Source: Flammulina velutipes (lineage: Eukaryota > Basidiomycota > Agaricomycetes > Agaricales > Physalacriaceae). Taken from it: a stretch of DNA of 64,000 bases. Of this stretch, positions 1 to 9,467 are shown in pieces; the stretch's first letter is position 1; each line of letters starts with the position of its first letter. The position numbers were made by a program, and so were the translations under genes. The DNA is taken from positions 3,038,001-3,102,000 of the forward strand of contig CM022368.1 of the NCBI GenBank assembly GCA_011800155.1, written 5' to 3'. Under the pieces are notes generated by a model. It searched no databases. It was given only the letters and a program-made list of their open reading frames with translations, and was not told the origin of the DNA.

Positions 1-404
1 CATTGCATAATCACTACTTGGCGATTCAGTTCTGCTGCATGTCGAATGATCAGCGTCGTCTGGATAATTTGTTGGATCTCTCAGGAGGTGCATGTCATAG
101 AACGAGAACAGCGAGGGTGGTCGGAATGAAATCGCACACTTCCGACGGCCAAACAGAACGGTCAACATTCACATCATTTTCGAGCGCAATGGCCTTTACC
201 GAACATATTTTCTCACGAGCATTCCTTGACTCAATCTACTGAACGGAATGCGCCTCGTCAGTCATTCTCTGTATTTTCTTGCAACGATGAATAGGGTACA
301 CATGGCGTAATTCAATGGCAACGATACTACTGACAGAAATACATGGATAACTCGAGATGAGGAATGGTGTACAACGATAATCACACACTGATACAGCACG
401 CATG
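1..404. other. Intergenic, no gene recognised
   Basis: No open frame here has a convincing domain, splice pattern or start context. It lies downstream of the minus-strand membrane protein that ends at 405 and probably holds its 3' untranslated region. Only short overlapping frames are visible. Confidence 0.5.
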
Positions 405-1025
405 TCAGACTCCTCCGGAATCCAAGTCCGACTCCTTATACTTTGTGTCAGCCCATTTCCCACCCACTGGTGCATCGGGTGAGAGGTTCATATCGCGCCT
501 GTACAATGGTAAAGTAGACCACATCGTTCCAGAGTGGCCAAGGACCAAGGGCAGGTAGCGGTACGCAAAGATGTCAGCAGCGATTGCCAGCGGAGACAAC
601 GCTAAGAACACATAAGAGCCTGATGATGAAGAACGTCAGTCAATAAGCTCGAGCTCCAGAGGAGATATTTGACTATACGCACTCCTAAAGCAGTGAATGA
701 GGGCCCAGGGGTACTCGAAGACCTGGAGGTAGAAGCCGATTTGAAAGTATTCCGCCATTCTACTCAATTCGTGCTCTGCGTCCGGTGAGTTGGCTTTGTC
801 GGCTGAGGGGCGAATGATATATCGGTAGGCGAGAATGTTGAAGATGATGTAAACGGTTTGGAAAGGGGCGATTATGCGGAGGGTGAAGAGGACGTCTGGG
901 GATGGCTGCGAATCATCGGCGAAGAGGAAGTCGCCAAACGCAATATGCATGACCAGAAGCGCGAACAACGAAAAGGTGTAGTTCACGCTGGCGAGTAAAG
1001 CCATTGCTGTCGGCCCGATTTCCAT
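405..1025 (-). CDS. Small multi-pass membrane protein, function unknown
   Basis: Two exons joined by an intron at 620-682 (donor GTGCGT, branch-like CTGAC, acceptor CATCAG). The join restores a continuous frame of about 186 residues. Exon 1 starts at the ATG of 1025 and exon 2 ends at the stop at 405. The protein has several hydrophobic stretches: one near residues 8-33, one near 46-68, one in the segment before the intron, and one just after it, where the frame reads YVFLALSPLAIAADIFAYRY. The C-terminal ~50 residues are hydrophilic and likely cytosolic. I do not recognise the family. The hydrophobic pattern and clean splice suggest a real integral membrane protein. An extra upstream exon cannot be excluded. 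It is in tandem with the myosin light chain gene, whose stop lies 245 bp upstream. Confidence 0.6.
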
Positions 1026-1270
1026 GGTGGTGGCGGTCGGTGAGTAAACAAGTACAAGCAGGTTTTAGATGATTCGATGGTATCGATCTTCATGGCGTCG
1101 AAAATTGGTGCGTGTCGCACGCGCAGGGTGGTTGAATGGGATACAGGACTGTAATGATTTGTTGGAGGTAAAGCGGAGTTTTCCAAGAACCAAGTTGGCG
1201 CGTTAGCAGCCTGAGGGATCGCGCATGTTCGTCCAAATCGTCATAATTAATCGTAACGGAATAGATACAC

Positions 1271-1951
1271 TCATTGGCTGAGGATAGTGCGTACAAAGGA
1301 CTCGTAATTGACGTTGCCGTCGCTGTTCAAACAGTCAACATTTCAGCGTAAGGACAATGCAAAAGCACGTACGCGCCAATTTGGACACCCTTCAAGAGCT
1401 CATCAACCTCCTCGTCCGACATCTTCTCGCCCAGTTGTGTCAGAACGTATCTCAGCTCTCCAGCACCGATGAATCCATTGTGCTCCTTGTCGAACACTTG
1501 GAAACCGCGGATGAATTCCTCTAGACTGGTATGAGATGGTTTTGTGCATAGTTCAATGACAACGCACCTGGTGTCCCAGCGGGCTTGAAGCCATCTGGTC
1601 TGTTTAGGATCGTCAGGAAGGTTTTGTAGTCCACTTGGTGTGCACGCGTGAGATGGAATAGATGGAGAGGGGAAAGGGAATGCTGACCATCCTTTGGTGC
1701 CGATGAAACGATGGTGGCAACGTCTGCCTGTGTCGGATTCTGTCCGAGGGCGCGAAGCAGATCCCCGAGCGTTTCGCGGGGAACAGCGCCTGTACCGCGT
1801 TTATCGAAGAGCGCAAAGGCCTCTTTGTATTCTGTTGCTTAGTGTTAGATCCGGTATTTCTGAAGCCTTGTAGGATGGATGTTAACCTGCGTTGTCGCTC
1901 TGTGTATTAGTTCAGTAAGACGTCAAACTGGAGACGGATAGAGCTGACCAT
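1271..1951 (-). CDS. mlc1: Myosin essential light chain (Cdc4/Mlc1-like, EF-hand)
   Basis: Calmodulin-like light chain that in fungi binds IQ motifs of class II and V myosins for actomyosin-ring assembly and cytokinesis. Six exons: 1951-1949, 1899-1887, 1831-1688, 1633-1568, 1520-1373 and 1322-1271, with introns of 47-55 bp. The spliced protein starts [20 protein letters not shown] and ends with [12 protein letters not shown], about 140 residues, the usual family size. EF-hand-like segments include ALFDKRGTG and [16 protein letters not shown]. The first loop lacks several acidic calcium ligands, as is usual for essential light chains that no longer bind calcium well. The first exon contains only the ATG and the second is 13 bp, so automated predictors may misplace the start. 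The family call is firm. The microexon model rests on splice consensus and on the family N-terminus it restores. Confidence 0.9.
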
Positions 1952-2037
1952 TGCAAAGTGTTGAAAGAGATGGTTGTTGGAGGTTGAGATTCGTCGGGCT
2001 TTGCCGAGACGCGTAACGTTTGCTTCCAACATTCATC

Positions 2038-3024
2038 ATGGCAGGTCGCACTGTGTCTCCCTGCAATCCATGCTCACTGTGCCCTCTAGGATGTCGATCC
2101 CCTTGAAGATACTGTGCCACCGCGCTACGCTGTCGAATCTGACGAAGAGGACGAATACAATCCCCTCGAAACCCCATCCAAATCCGAGCCAGTCGTAGAT
2201 TGGGAAATCAAACTCATCGGCGACATCCCAAAAGCACGCCCTCTGGTCGTCGCATCAGGTGATGCAGGGAAATATTGGGCCCGCGGCGCAGATCTGGGAG
2301 AACAGACCGCAGGCGTCTACGTGAACACTGTCGCAGTGCGTTCACATTCATTCATGGCATGACCGAGCCAACGAATATCTAGGTGGGCCTTTTGTTCACT
2401 CCAGCATGGTCGCAATCTACAATCCTTGTGTCTGAAGCGACCACGCGCCTGCCCATCTCGGCTATAGATCCATACGTGAAAAAGGTGGCGCAAGAATTGG
2501 AACCGACGAGTGTCACTCTGCTTGACGTGTACCCTGTGCCGTCCTATATATCATTGGAGCCTATTCCTTTCTATGCAGCTCCCATTCGCTACCTTTCTAC
2601 AGGCAAGGTTCCAGCTGGTGTAGTAGGTGTATCATCATATTGCCAGGTTGGATACTTACGTTTTCCTTGCTAGGTTTCTCACGCTGATGCGTTGGCACCC
2701 CCAAATCTTTTAACCACTGCATCTGCCTCTTTTATCGCCAACTTTTCGGCGTCCTCTCCAGTCGTCTCAACGACCGCCCTCCTCCTCCCACTTTCGCGTA
2801 TTCCGCCACCTCTTCCCAAGTCGCTGGCCCCGTCCAGGCTACCATCCTCGGATGACGACTCAGCGACGTGGCCTGAAAACACTATGGAGATTGTCCACCA
2901 CCTATTGTTCGGTATCAATGGGCAGGATATCGAGAAGCATTGGAGGGACACGAAGAATGGGCAAAAGTTCGAAATCAGGAAAGGCAGACGAGGCGATGTA
3001 GGCGATGGTGGTATGTACATATAG
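2038..3024 (+). CDS. Proteasome assembly chaperone 1 (PAC1)-like protein
   Basis: Starts 86 bp from the myosin light chain ATG on the opposite strand, so the two probably share a bidirectional promoter. Exon 2 opens at 2090 in the frame DVDPLEDTVPPRYAVESDEE. An intron at 2336-2382 joins TVA to VGLLFTPAWSQSTILVSE. A third intron ends at 2673, and the last exon runs to the stop at 3024. The acidic N-terminus, the beta-rich middle (ILVSEATTRLPISAID, then VTLLDVYPVPSY) and a possible SYCQ segment resemble the PAC1 family, which pairs with PAC2 to assemble 20S alpha rings. This family call is from memory of motifs and is tentative. The first exon is unresolved: the ATG at 2038 needs an unusual 37 bp intron (donor at 2053) to be in frame, so the true start may lie elsewhere. 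Confidence 0.45.
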
Positions 3025-3667
3025 GCATGTTGTTGGAGAGCATTATTTCCTCTCGCAAAACCTTAGCCCCTTGACTGGCATTACAAACCCTTGTCGTCGA
3101 TGAAAGACACCACCACCATGGAAATCGGTCTAACGGAAATTAAATGTCTTCCTCTTCAACGTCACCTGGTCTATTCTCGAGATTATGTTCATGCACTTTG
3201 CGTTTGCGCCCTCTTGTGCGCCAGATAATTCAACGCAACTACTATTCAAAAATGCAATAGTCCTATACGCTTTTATTCATGTACTCCTACAGGTAGGCGG
3301 AATTGCTGAAGATCGTTGGAATCAAATTACGCCGCATGGAATCTTTACCTTATATTAGTCCAGACACTTCGTCGCAAACATACTAGGCGCCACGTCAGAA
3401 TACCCAGCGGCAGAGCCCAGGGTCCTACCAATGCATTCCGCGCAGCAGACTGTATGAGTCTTTTAGAACGCTCGTCTGGAAACCTACGTTCGCGTTCGAA
3501 ATAATGCAAGACATCGAGCAAGTAGCTGCGAATGTTGACGTCCGCCGTGGAGACGGATAGCGTTTGGACTCGGCTGGTCCTCACGGACGGCTAGTAAGTT
3601 GTCGTACAAGTAGGCATTATGGTATATATACAGTTTACAAGTATAGTAACGTAGAGATGGGTCAATC
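3025..3667. other. Intergenic, no gene recognised
   Basis: Convergent region between the PAC1-like gene and a small minus-strand gene. It is AT-richer than the flanks and probably contains both 3' untranslated regions. No frame has a recognisable product. Confidence 0.45.
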
Positions 3668-4047
3668 TTAAGGTTCAAGAACAGTATTACTACCCCCAGG
3701 AATCCACTGCAAAAAGAAAGTCAGAACATCATTCCCAACGAAAGCACCAAAGAATCAGAGAGCGCATGTCACCACAGGCGACAGCTTAGCCGGATACAAG
3801 TCATGCTACTTTCCAAGACGAATCTTCAAAGAGTCGTATGGCCCCGGCGGACTATCATCACAGGCGGAAGAGAGAGAAACAGGACTTACCACTGTCAGTT
3901 TATTTCCACCATCAATCCTATGAGCGAAGCGTTAGAAAAATATCACAAAGGAGCGATGCAAGCAGAAAGGATCAGGGATAAAGATTTTGACGTCAATCCT
4001 GCGAGAGCAGGTCGGGGTCTAATTAAAACTTTTTTATAGAGCATCAT
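3668..4047 (-). CDS. Candidate very small spliced gene, function unknown
   Basis: Minus-strand exons can be joined in one frame to give a C-terminus reading GNKLTV, SAGAIRLFEDSSWK and WIPGGSNTVLEP followed by a stop at 3668. Splice signals are good: donor GTAAGT with acceptor GATGATAG around 3843-3890, and donor GTAGCA with acceptor TTTGCAG around 3707-3810. A possible start is the ATG pair at 4047, giving a basic, hydrophobic N-terminus that resembles a mitochondrial presequence and a product of about 55-70 residues. The upstream exon boundary is ambiguous, since a 29 bp and an 81 bp intron are both frame-compatible. It sits inside the 3' flank of the PPR-like gene on the same strand. An overlapping plus-strand frame starting at 3919 is an alternative reading. 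I do not recognise the product. Confidence 0.35.
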
Positions 4048-4132
4048 GTGTAACGGTGGACTGGGGGGTAGTAAGATGGAAAAGAAACGTACTTCTGAGT
4101 GGAATATCAATCTCCTCACTAGACTTTTGAGG

Positions 4133-5770
4133 TCAACGCCGACCGACAGTGCGTCGTTTCGGTCCATTGCCCCAATCCCGCGTAGGAACGTCAGGCAACA
4201 TGAGCTCCTCGGCCCCGAACAACGCCTTGTCCGCTAACATCTTGATATGCCCTTCCGCGATGTTGGGCCGCTGCGACTTGAGATGGACATCAGCGTACAA
4301 AGCCCGCGTCAACAAGTTCTCCAGCGGAATCACGTCAAGCCGCGCGCTGGGAGGCGCAGGCCTGTTCCCTTGCATGATCTCGTAGGTGGGTACTACATAG
4401 CGAACACCTTGGCCTGGCTTCTGCATCGAATTGAGAAGCAGTTCAAGCAACGGTCGACCGGGCGGAGGACGTAGAAGGCGACGTCGCGCGGGAATGTCGA
4501 GGGATGGTAGGAATCGAGGAGACCAGCAACGTCCCTTGTTGAACTCAAAGTCCAAGTGAAGTTGGAGGGCAACGTGCTTGACGATATATTGATAAGTCGT
4601 CGCGTCAATGGGCAAGCCAAAGCGGGCGTAGCAGCGCAGGACAACCATCGCTGCAGGGTAGTCATTGTGCGCCAAAAAGGCTCGCAAAGCGAGGTTGAGG
4701 AGGGACTGATCCATGTCCATGAGCGTAGTATCGCTTGGTGGGGAGTGGTCCGGGGAACCAAAATGAATGATAACCATGTCGCGGAAGATATGACGCGGGG
4801 TGAATTGGGAACCTTCGGTGCGGTTCTTCGGATCGTATAGTTTGAAGACGGCACGGAAGAGGGATGCGAACGTGAAGGCATCGGGGGATATGAGGGACTC
4901 GCTGTCGTGAAGCTCGCGCAAGGCTTCGTAGAAGTCAAGTACCCTGGGGTAAAGACCGCGCGAGACTTCACGGTCGATGAGCGCGTTAAACAACGAGACA
5001 TCGCCTGGAACCTCCCTCTCTTGCATTAGGCCCATCACCTTGTCGAACCAGCCGTCGCTTGCGCTCTGTGGGGTTTCCGAAAGCGCATTGATAGCAGAAA
5101 TGAAGGGATCGGGAGCATTGCCGTCGACATTAAAGTCCTTCAGCGCCGCGTACGCCTCCCTCATCTTGCCTGCAAGCGTCTGCACTTTAACGAGGATGCT
5201 AATCAGCCCTGGCGGCGGTGCATAGGACTTGCCCTTGGACTCGATGAACACTGTAATGAACTTGGCAGGAATATGGTACGATTTGTCGGTGGCCCAGTCG
5301 AAAGTGTGGAAAAGATCCAGGAGATGGGATTCCAGAAATTCGTCCGACTTGAAGAGGTCTTTGAGAGCTTGCCATACTGACGGTGCTTCAGCCGGTGAGA
5401 TACCGAACAGACGAGTGACCAGAAGACGCCCGCGAGAAAGCGGGTCAATGTCCATTCTTTCCTTCTCCATTCGTTCCTGCAACCATACGGCTTCCTCCAC
5501 GCGTCGAGAGTGGGTCAGCAGAAAGACCAGCTTCCGATAGACAGCGCTACGCTCCTCGAATGAGTTGTACGCGTCCGTGGAAGTTAAGCTGCGGTACATG
5601 AGCTTCTGAATGTCTCCGTCATAAGGTGACTGTAAAAGTCGGTCGAGTTTCTGAAGCGAGTCGGCGACGGTTTTCTTCGCGTTTAGCGGTGCGGTTGTCG
5701 AGAGGCAAGGCCGTCGAGAGAGAGCGAGTGTACATTGTCTGCTGCTGAGGATGAAAGCCTTCCTAAACAT
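4133..5770 (-). CDS. Mitochondrial PPR-like protein, intronless
   Basis: A single uninterrupted frame of 545 residues, unusual next to intron-rich neighbours. The N-terminus (MFRKAFILSSRQCTLALSRR, then PCLSTTAPLNAKK) is rich in Arg and Ser, lacks acidic residues and looks like a mitochondrial targeting presequence. The body consists of paired amphipathic helices with pentatricopeptide-like spacing, for example around residues 245-300 (DVSLFNALIDREVSRGLYPR) and 385-420 (AAMVVLRCYARFGLPIDATT). PPR proteins bind organellar RNA and act in mitochondrial RNA stability, processing or translation. The repeats are degenerate, which is normal for fungal PPR proteins, so the target cannot be inferred. 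The C-terminus is basic (GPKRRTVGRR). TGTGGCG-type elements lie 117 and about 260 bp upstream of the ATG. Confidence 0.65.
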   Translation of the reverse strand: MFRKAFILSSRQCTLALSRRPCLSTTAPLNAKKTVADSLQKLDRLLQSPYDGDIQKLMYRSLTSTDAYNSFEERSAVYRKLVFLLTHSRRVEEAVWLQERMEKERMDIDPLSRGRLLVTRLFGISPAEAPSVWQALKDLFKSDEFLESHLLDLFHTFDWATDKSYHIPAKFITVFIESKGKSYAPPPGLISILVKVQTLAGKMREAYAALKDFNVDGNAPDPFISAINALSETPQSASDGWFDKVMGLMQEREVPGDVSLFNALIDREVSRGLYPRVLDFYEALRELHDSESLISPDAFTFASLFRAVFKLYDPKNRTEGSQFTPRHIFRDMVIIHFGSPDHSPPSDTTLMDMDQSLLNLALRAFLAHNDYPAAMVVLRCYARFGLPIDATTYQYIVKHVALQLHLDFEFNKGRCWSPRFLPSLDIPARRRLLRPPPGRPLLELLLNSMQKPGQGVRYVVPTYEIMQGNRPAPPSARLDVIPLENLLTRALYADVHLKSQRPNIAEGHIKMLADKALFGAEELMLPDVPTRDWGNGPKRRTVGRR

Positions 5771-6467
5771 ATAAAGAGCGCATGCAGACCGAATCTTGGT
5801 GGAGAGACGATGAGAAAGTTCAAGTTGAATTTTTCTGATCTTGGTCTTGGCACAGCCACCTGTTTCGGTCCGCCTTTCCGCTCATTGTGGCGTGGCCAAA
5901 ATTCAAATATCGTCAAAGCCCTTCCGTTCATGTTTACGTTTGGTTTCTCGGTAAATGACAAGCGACAAGAGATGAACACCAATCGTTCAAACAAAGTTCA
6001 GTTCTGTACCTCAATTGATTGTTATGTTGGTGTGGCGCGTCGACCGGAAAGACTGTGCAAGTAACCGACATCCAGAAAAAACATGAGAAATGAGATGGCC
6101 ATTGGCAAGCAAAGCCGTCGTGATCATAGGTAAGTCGGTAGACTGAATTCTATAGATAGTGTATACTGTATATGTGGTGGGTAAGCAGTGCAAACAAGCG
6201 ATAATGTCCAACAGAAAAGTCTATACAGGTCTATAAAGTCTATGGGTGGCGTGGTGGAAATTTATAGAGGGACCTGTGAAAGATACCAAGAGAAGCGTGC
6301 AAAGTCCAGTATGAAAAAAAGGGCGACGTAAATCCGTGATGTTGTGGAATGTAGAATGAGGCGGGTGGAGGGCGGATTCAGATATCAATGACGATGCGGT
6401 TAATTGTTATCGCCTGGGATTGTTGAGTTTTTTTTTCTCGTTGAGGAAGGATGTGGATGCTCACCTT
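5771..6467. other. Intergenic, promoter side of the PPR-like gene
   Basis: No convincing gene. It holds the presumed promoter of the PPR-like gene, with TGTGGCGTG near 5887 and GTGTGGCGCG near 6030, and an AT-rich stretch with a T-run near 6426-6436. Confidence 0.4.
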
Positions 6468-6890
6468 TCATCCGCGGACTAACGCCATCCACCTGCCTCG
6501 TTCATACTGTTCATTCAGATCGGGGAAGGGAATGAGCCTGTACGTTTTGGTCAGTCATGAAAATACGTCTGGCAGGGAGAATACTCACGAGCACTGACAG
6601 GCGTGTAGTCCCTCCTCATTGCAGCTCTCGGGGGGAGAGGCGGGAGGCCTGCAGCCAAAGGCGTATGAGAAAATGCGAGGGCCTTTTATAGCCAGGCTCG
6701 GTGACATGATGGAGTCTTCGAGATTGCAGGGGTTCCTGGTGATGGAATATTTTGGAAATGTCGGAGGGAGTGCAGGGCCGTGATTCTGACGGTAATTGCG
6801 CCAATCGTGCGCCCTGGAACGCGATAGACAAGATAGTGGCTGGATATCGCTGACCTTCTCACCGTGGGGGGAACGATATCGCGAGCACAC
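6468..6890 (-). CDS. Candidate small protein, function unknown
   Basis: An open frame from 6890 reaches a donor GTGAGT near 6590. An acceptor CGTACAG near 6530 continues the same frame as LIPFPDLNEQYERGRWMALV to a stop at 6468, giving about 120 residues. The segment before the splice has three cysteines close together (SCNEEGLHACQC). No signal peptide or known domain is visible and the N-terminal half has low-complexity character. The start could be one of several ATGs, for example the in-frame one that begins MSPSLAIKGP. The good splice and the coding-looking second exon are the only support. A TGTGGCGCA element lies at 7111, about 220 bp upstream of the longest start. Confidence 0.25.
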
Positions 6891-8019
6891 GGTAAAAGAA
6901 TCCGCAATTTTGTGGCTTCCAGGTCGCGGCCAATCTACACCGTAGAACCAACAGCATGTGTTTGGTGCATGTATGTTTGAGGCGGCCTTGCAGCGTGTGG
7001 AGCTAAGTTGTGTGACTATAGTCTATAGAATCGTTTCCCCAGCATTTTAGAGGGCTAAAGATACGCTAAATAGAAGGATCGATCAGGTTATGCAGAGGAT
7101 ATTAATTGCATGTGGCGCACAAGGTTTCTATAAGTGAGATTCAGTATTGCACTATGAACGTTGGAATCTGTGATTACCTCTTCATATCCAAGTCGCGTAA
7201 GTAAAGCCTCTAGCGCGATCACTTCTGACGTTGACATCCACTGGGGTCGACTATGTAGTACGTTCAAGCAATGTCTTCGGCGTCCGGCAGCTCAAATCCC
7301 AAGGACATTGAACCAGAAAATCATACTAACGATATCGTGAATACAGCGGTTTTCGTTGGACGCTTTCAATGTGGCGAAGGCGGGGTGATACGCTATATAT
7401 GCGCTTAGTAGGTGGAAATTAAGTGTCAAACCTCGTTCTTAGTCAGCACCTTCCCAAGCTTCTCACGCTCATGGCCGCCATCAGACCACAATAACTCGCA
7501 ATGTTCGTACTAGTTACCATTGAGGCCGGGCCGCTCTAACTCAGTTTTCCGGACAGGAATTATTGTTCTACCATTGCGACATCGGAGGTATAGTAGCGGT
7601 GGAGCAACTGTGTTGTTGGCCGTTCTAAATCCGCTTTGATCTGCAATGTGGAACGGGATATGAGTACTTTGCAACTTCAGGAGTCTTTGTTTCGGATTTC
7701 TGAACCTCAGATGTCATCGGAAGCAGAAAATGATCTTGATTTTATGTTTGAACCTCCCCAGAATGTGTACCGGGGAATTTTTAGGTCTTTTCGCCAGGTA
7801 AAATCGTATCTTTGCAGAACTTCGATACATCTGCGGTTTTACGCATCTGCTGACTTCGGGACAGGTGCGTTGACGGACCGACTGACATGGCAGTGGATAC
7901 CACCGGCAAAAGGCCAGGATTTCTCACAACTTGATAATGTGGCGAAGGTATAAGTATGGTCAATAAATGCACAGTTATCTTCAACACCCTCCATACATCT
8001 ACCTCTCTACCTCTCTACC
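6891..8019. other. Intergenic; one weak open frame at 7636-7953
   Basis: Presumed promoter region of the oxaloacetate hydrolase-like gene. A 105-codon plus-strand frame at 7636-7953 has no recognisable motif and no neighbouring splice partner. I do not annotate it as a gene. Confidence 0.4.
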
Positions 8020-9384
8020 ATGCCTGCACCCAGCTACTCTGCCTCCTTCTCGAGTCCATCTCCAAGTCCCGTTTCGACCGTCCAGTCGACGCGAAACGGG
8101 GCTACCGCCGACGCGAGCGCCTACTATAATGCTCGCCTGGACCCCAAGAACTATCTCGAGGGTCCGTTGTCACCCAACCCCTCCACGCGGCTTCGCCAGA
8201 TGTTGGCTCGTCCTGGTATTGTCGTTGCTCCAGGGATTTGCGACGGAATCAGTGCCAGAGCTGCCCTTGAGGCTGGCTTTGACTGTTTATACCAAAGCGG
8301 CGCTGCCACGACGGCGTCTCGCTTGGGTCAGCCTGATCTCGCCATCGCGACCTTGAATGACTTCGTCGGCGTGAGTATCCTACGACCTCTGCGACCTGTG
8401 GATACCAATACATTTTGTAGGCTGGGCAGATGGTCAGCAGCTTGAACCCTTCCGTGCCAGTCATTGCCGATGCGGACACTGGGTATATTTCATATCTACC
8501 AAATGCCACCCCTACTGACACCAGCCACGTTAGGTTTGGCGGACCAGCCAATGTTGCCCGTACCGTGCGTGAGTATGCCAGGGCAGGGATTGCTGCCCTT
8601 CACATTGAAGATCAAGTGCAGACGAAGCGCTGCGGGCATTTATTAGGAAAACAGGTAGTTTCTCGTGAAGAGTTCCTCACACGCATCCGCGCAGCAGTGA
8701 TAGCTCGAGACTCCATCCCCGGGGGCTCCGACTTTGTACGCGATACCAACTAAAATTCATCGGCTCGTTTACTGAGCATTATGCTAGGTAATTATCGGAC
8801 GCACAGATTCCGCCCAAGTTTTGGGTATGGATGAAGCCATCGCGCGCCTCAAGCTCGCGTCTGCGGCAGGCGCCGATGTTTGCTTCATCGAAGGAGTCCG
8901 GACAAAGGAACTCCTCGAATCTACTGTCGCCGCTTTGGCCCCAACACCTGTATGATTTCTTCCCGCATTGTCTTAAATCCGCACATACCCATACACTCTC
9001 CAAAGGTCCTCGTCAATGTTATCTCCGGTGGATTGACACCTTCTTTCACTTACCCCGAGGCTGAACAGATGGGTGCTAAAATCATCAGTGAGTTTGCTTG
9101 CGACTCAAGTTCAGGTTTCCTAACTACCATTGGTAGTCTTTTCGTTGGTGTCTTGTGTGGCCATGTTGCATGCCGTCCGTGCCGCTATGAGGTCCTTGAA
9201 GAAGACTGGGACAGATTTCACCTCTGCTCAAGGCATGGACCCCAAAGCCTTCTTCGAAGTCATGGGTAAGTGCCACAGCGACAGTCCTCGATCAATGTTG
9301 ATCGATTATTTTCGTTTCACAGGCTTGAATGAAGTGGTCGAGCTAGATGCGAAGGCTGGAGGGTCCGCGTTCCAGGTAGTTTAG
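8020..9384 (+). CDS. Oxaloacetate acetylhydrolase-like (isocitrate lyase/PEP mutase superfamily)
   Basis: Seven exons: 8020-8370, 8421-8482, 8534-8735, 8788-8949, 9006-9087, 9137-9265 and 9323-9384. The protein is about 350 residues. It belongs to the isocitrate lyase/PEP mutase superfamily with a TIM-barrel fold. Visible signatures are the phosphate/Mg-loop segment VIADADTGFGGP, the ALHIEDQV strand, and the KRCGHLLGK flexible loop that carries the catalytic Cys. After these come IIGRTDS and the ADVCFIEG strand. Fungal members cleave oxaloacetate to oxalate and acetate, or act on related 2-oxo acids (2-methylisocitrate lyase-like, PEP phosphonomutase-like). At about 350 residues it fits the OAH-like group rather than true isocitrate lyase, which is longer. 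The N-terminal ~60 residues are Ser/Pro-rich with no clear targeting signal. Substrate specificity cannot be settled here. It converges with EFM7, 83 bp downstream. Confidence 0.8.
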
Positions 9385-9467
9385 ATCCAGCCAAGTACAA
9401 GGCTTCGAGTTTCGTCTATTAAAGTTATGGTACCCGGCGATTATCTATTTTGGATGCCACTAGATAC

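Noticed and set aside
3919..4039. Plus-strand frame beginning MSEALEKYHKGAMQAERIRD
   Set aside because: It looks protein-like but is short, lacks partner exons, and lies opposite the better-supported minus-strand small gene. It is kept only as an alternative.
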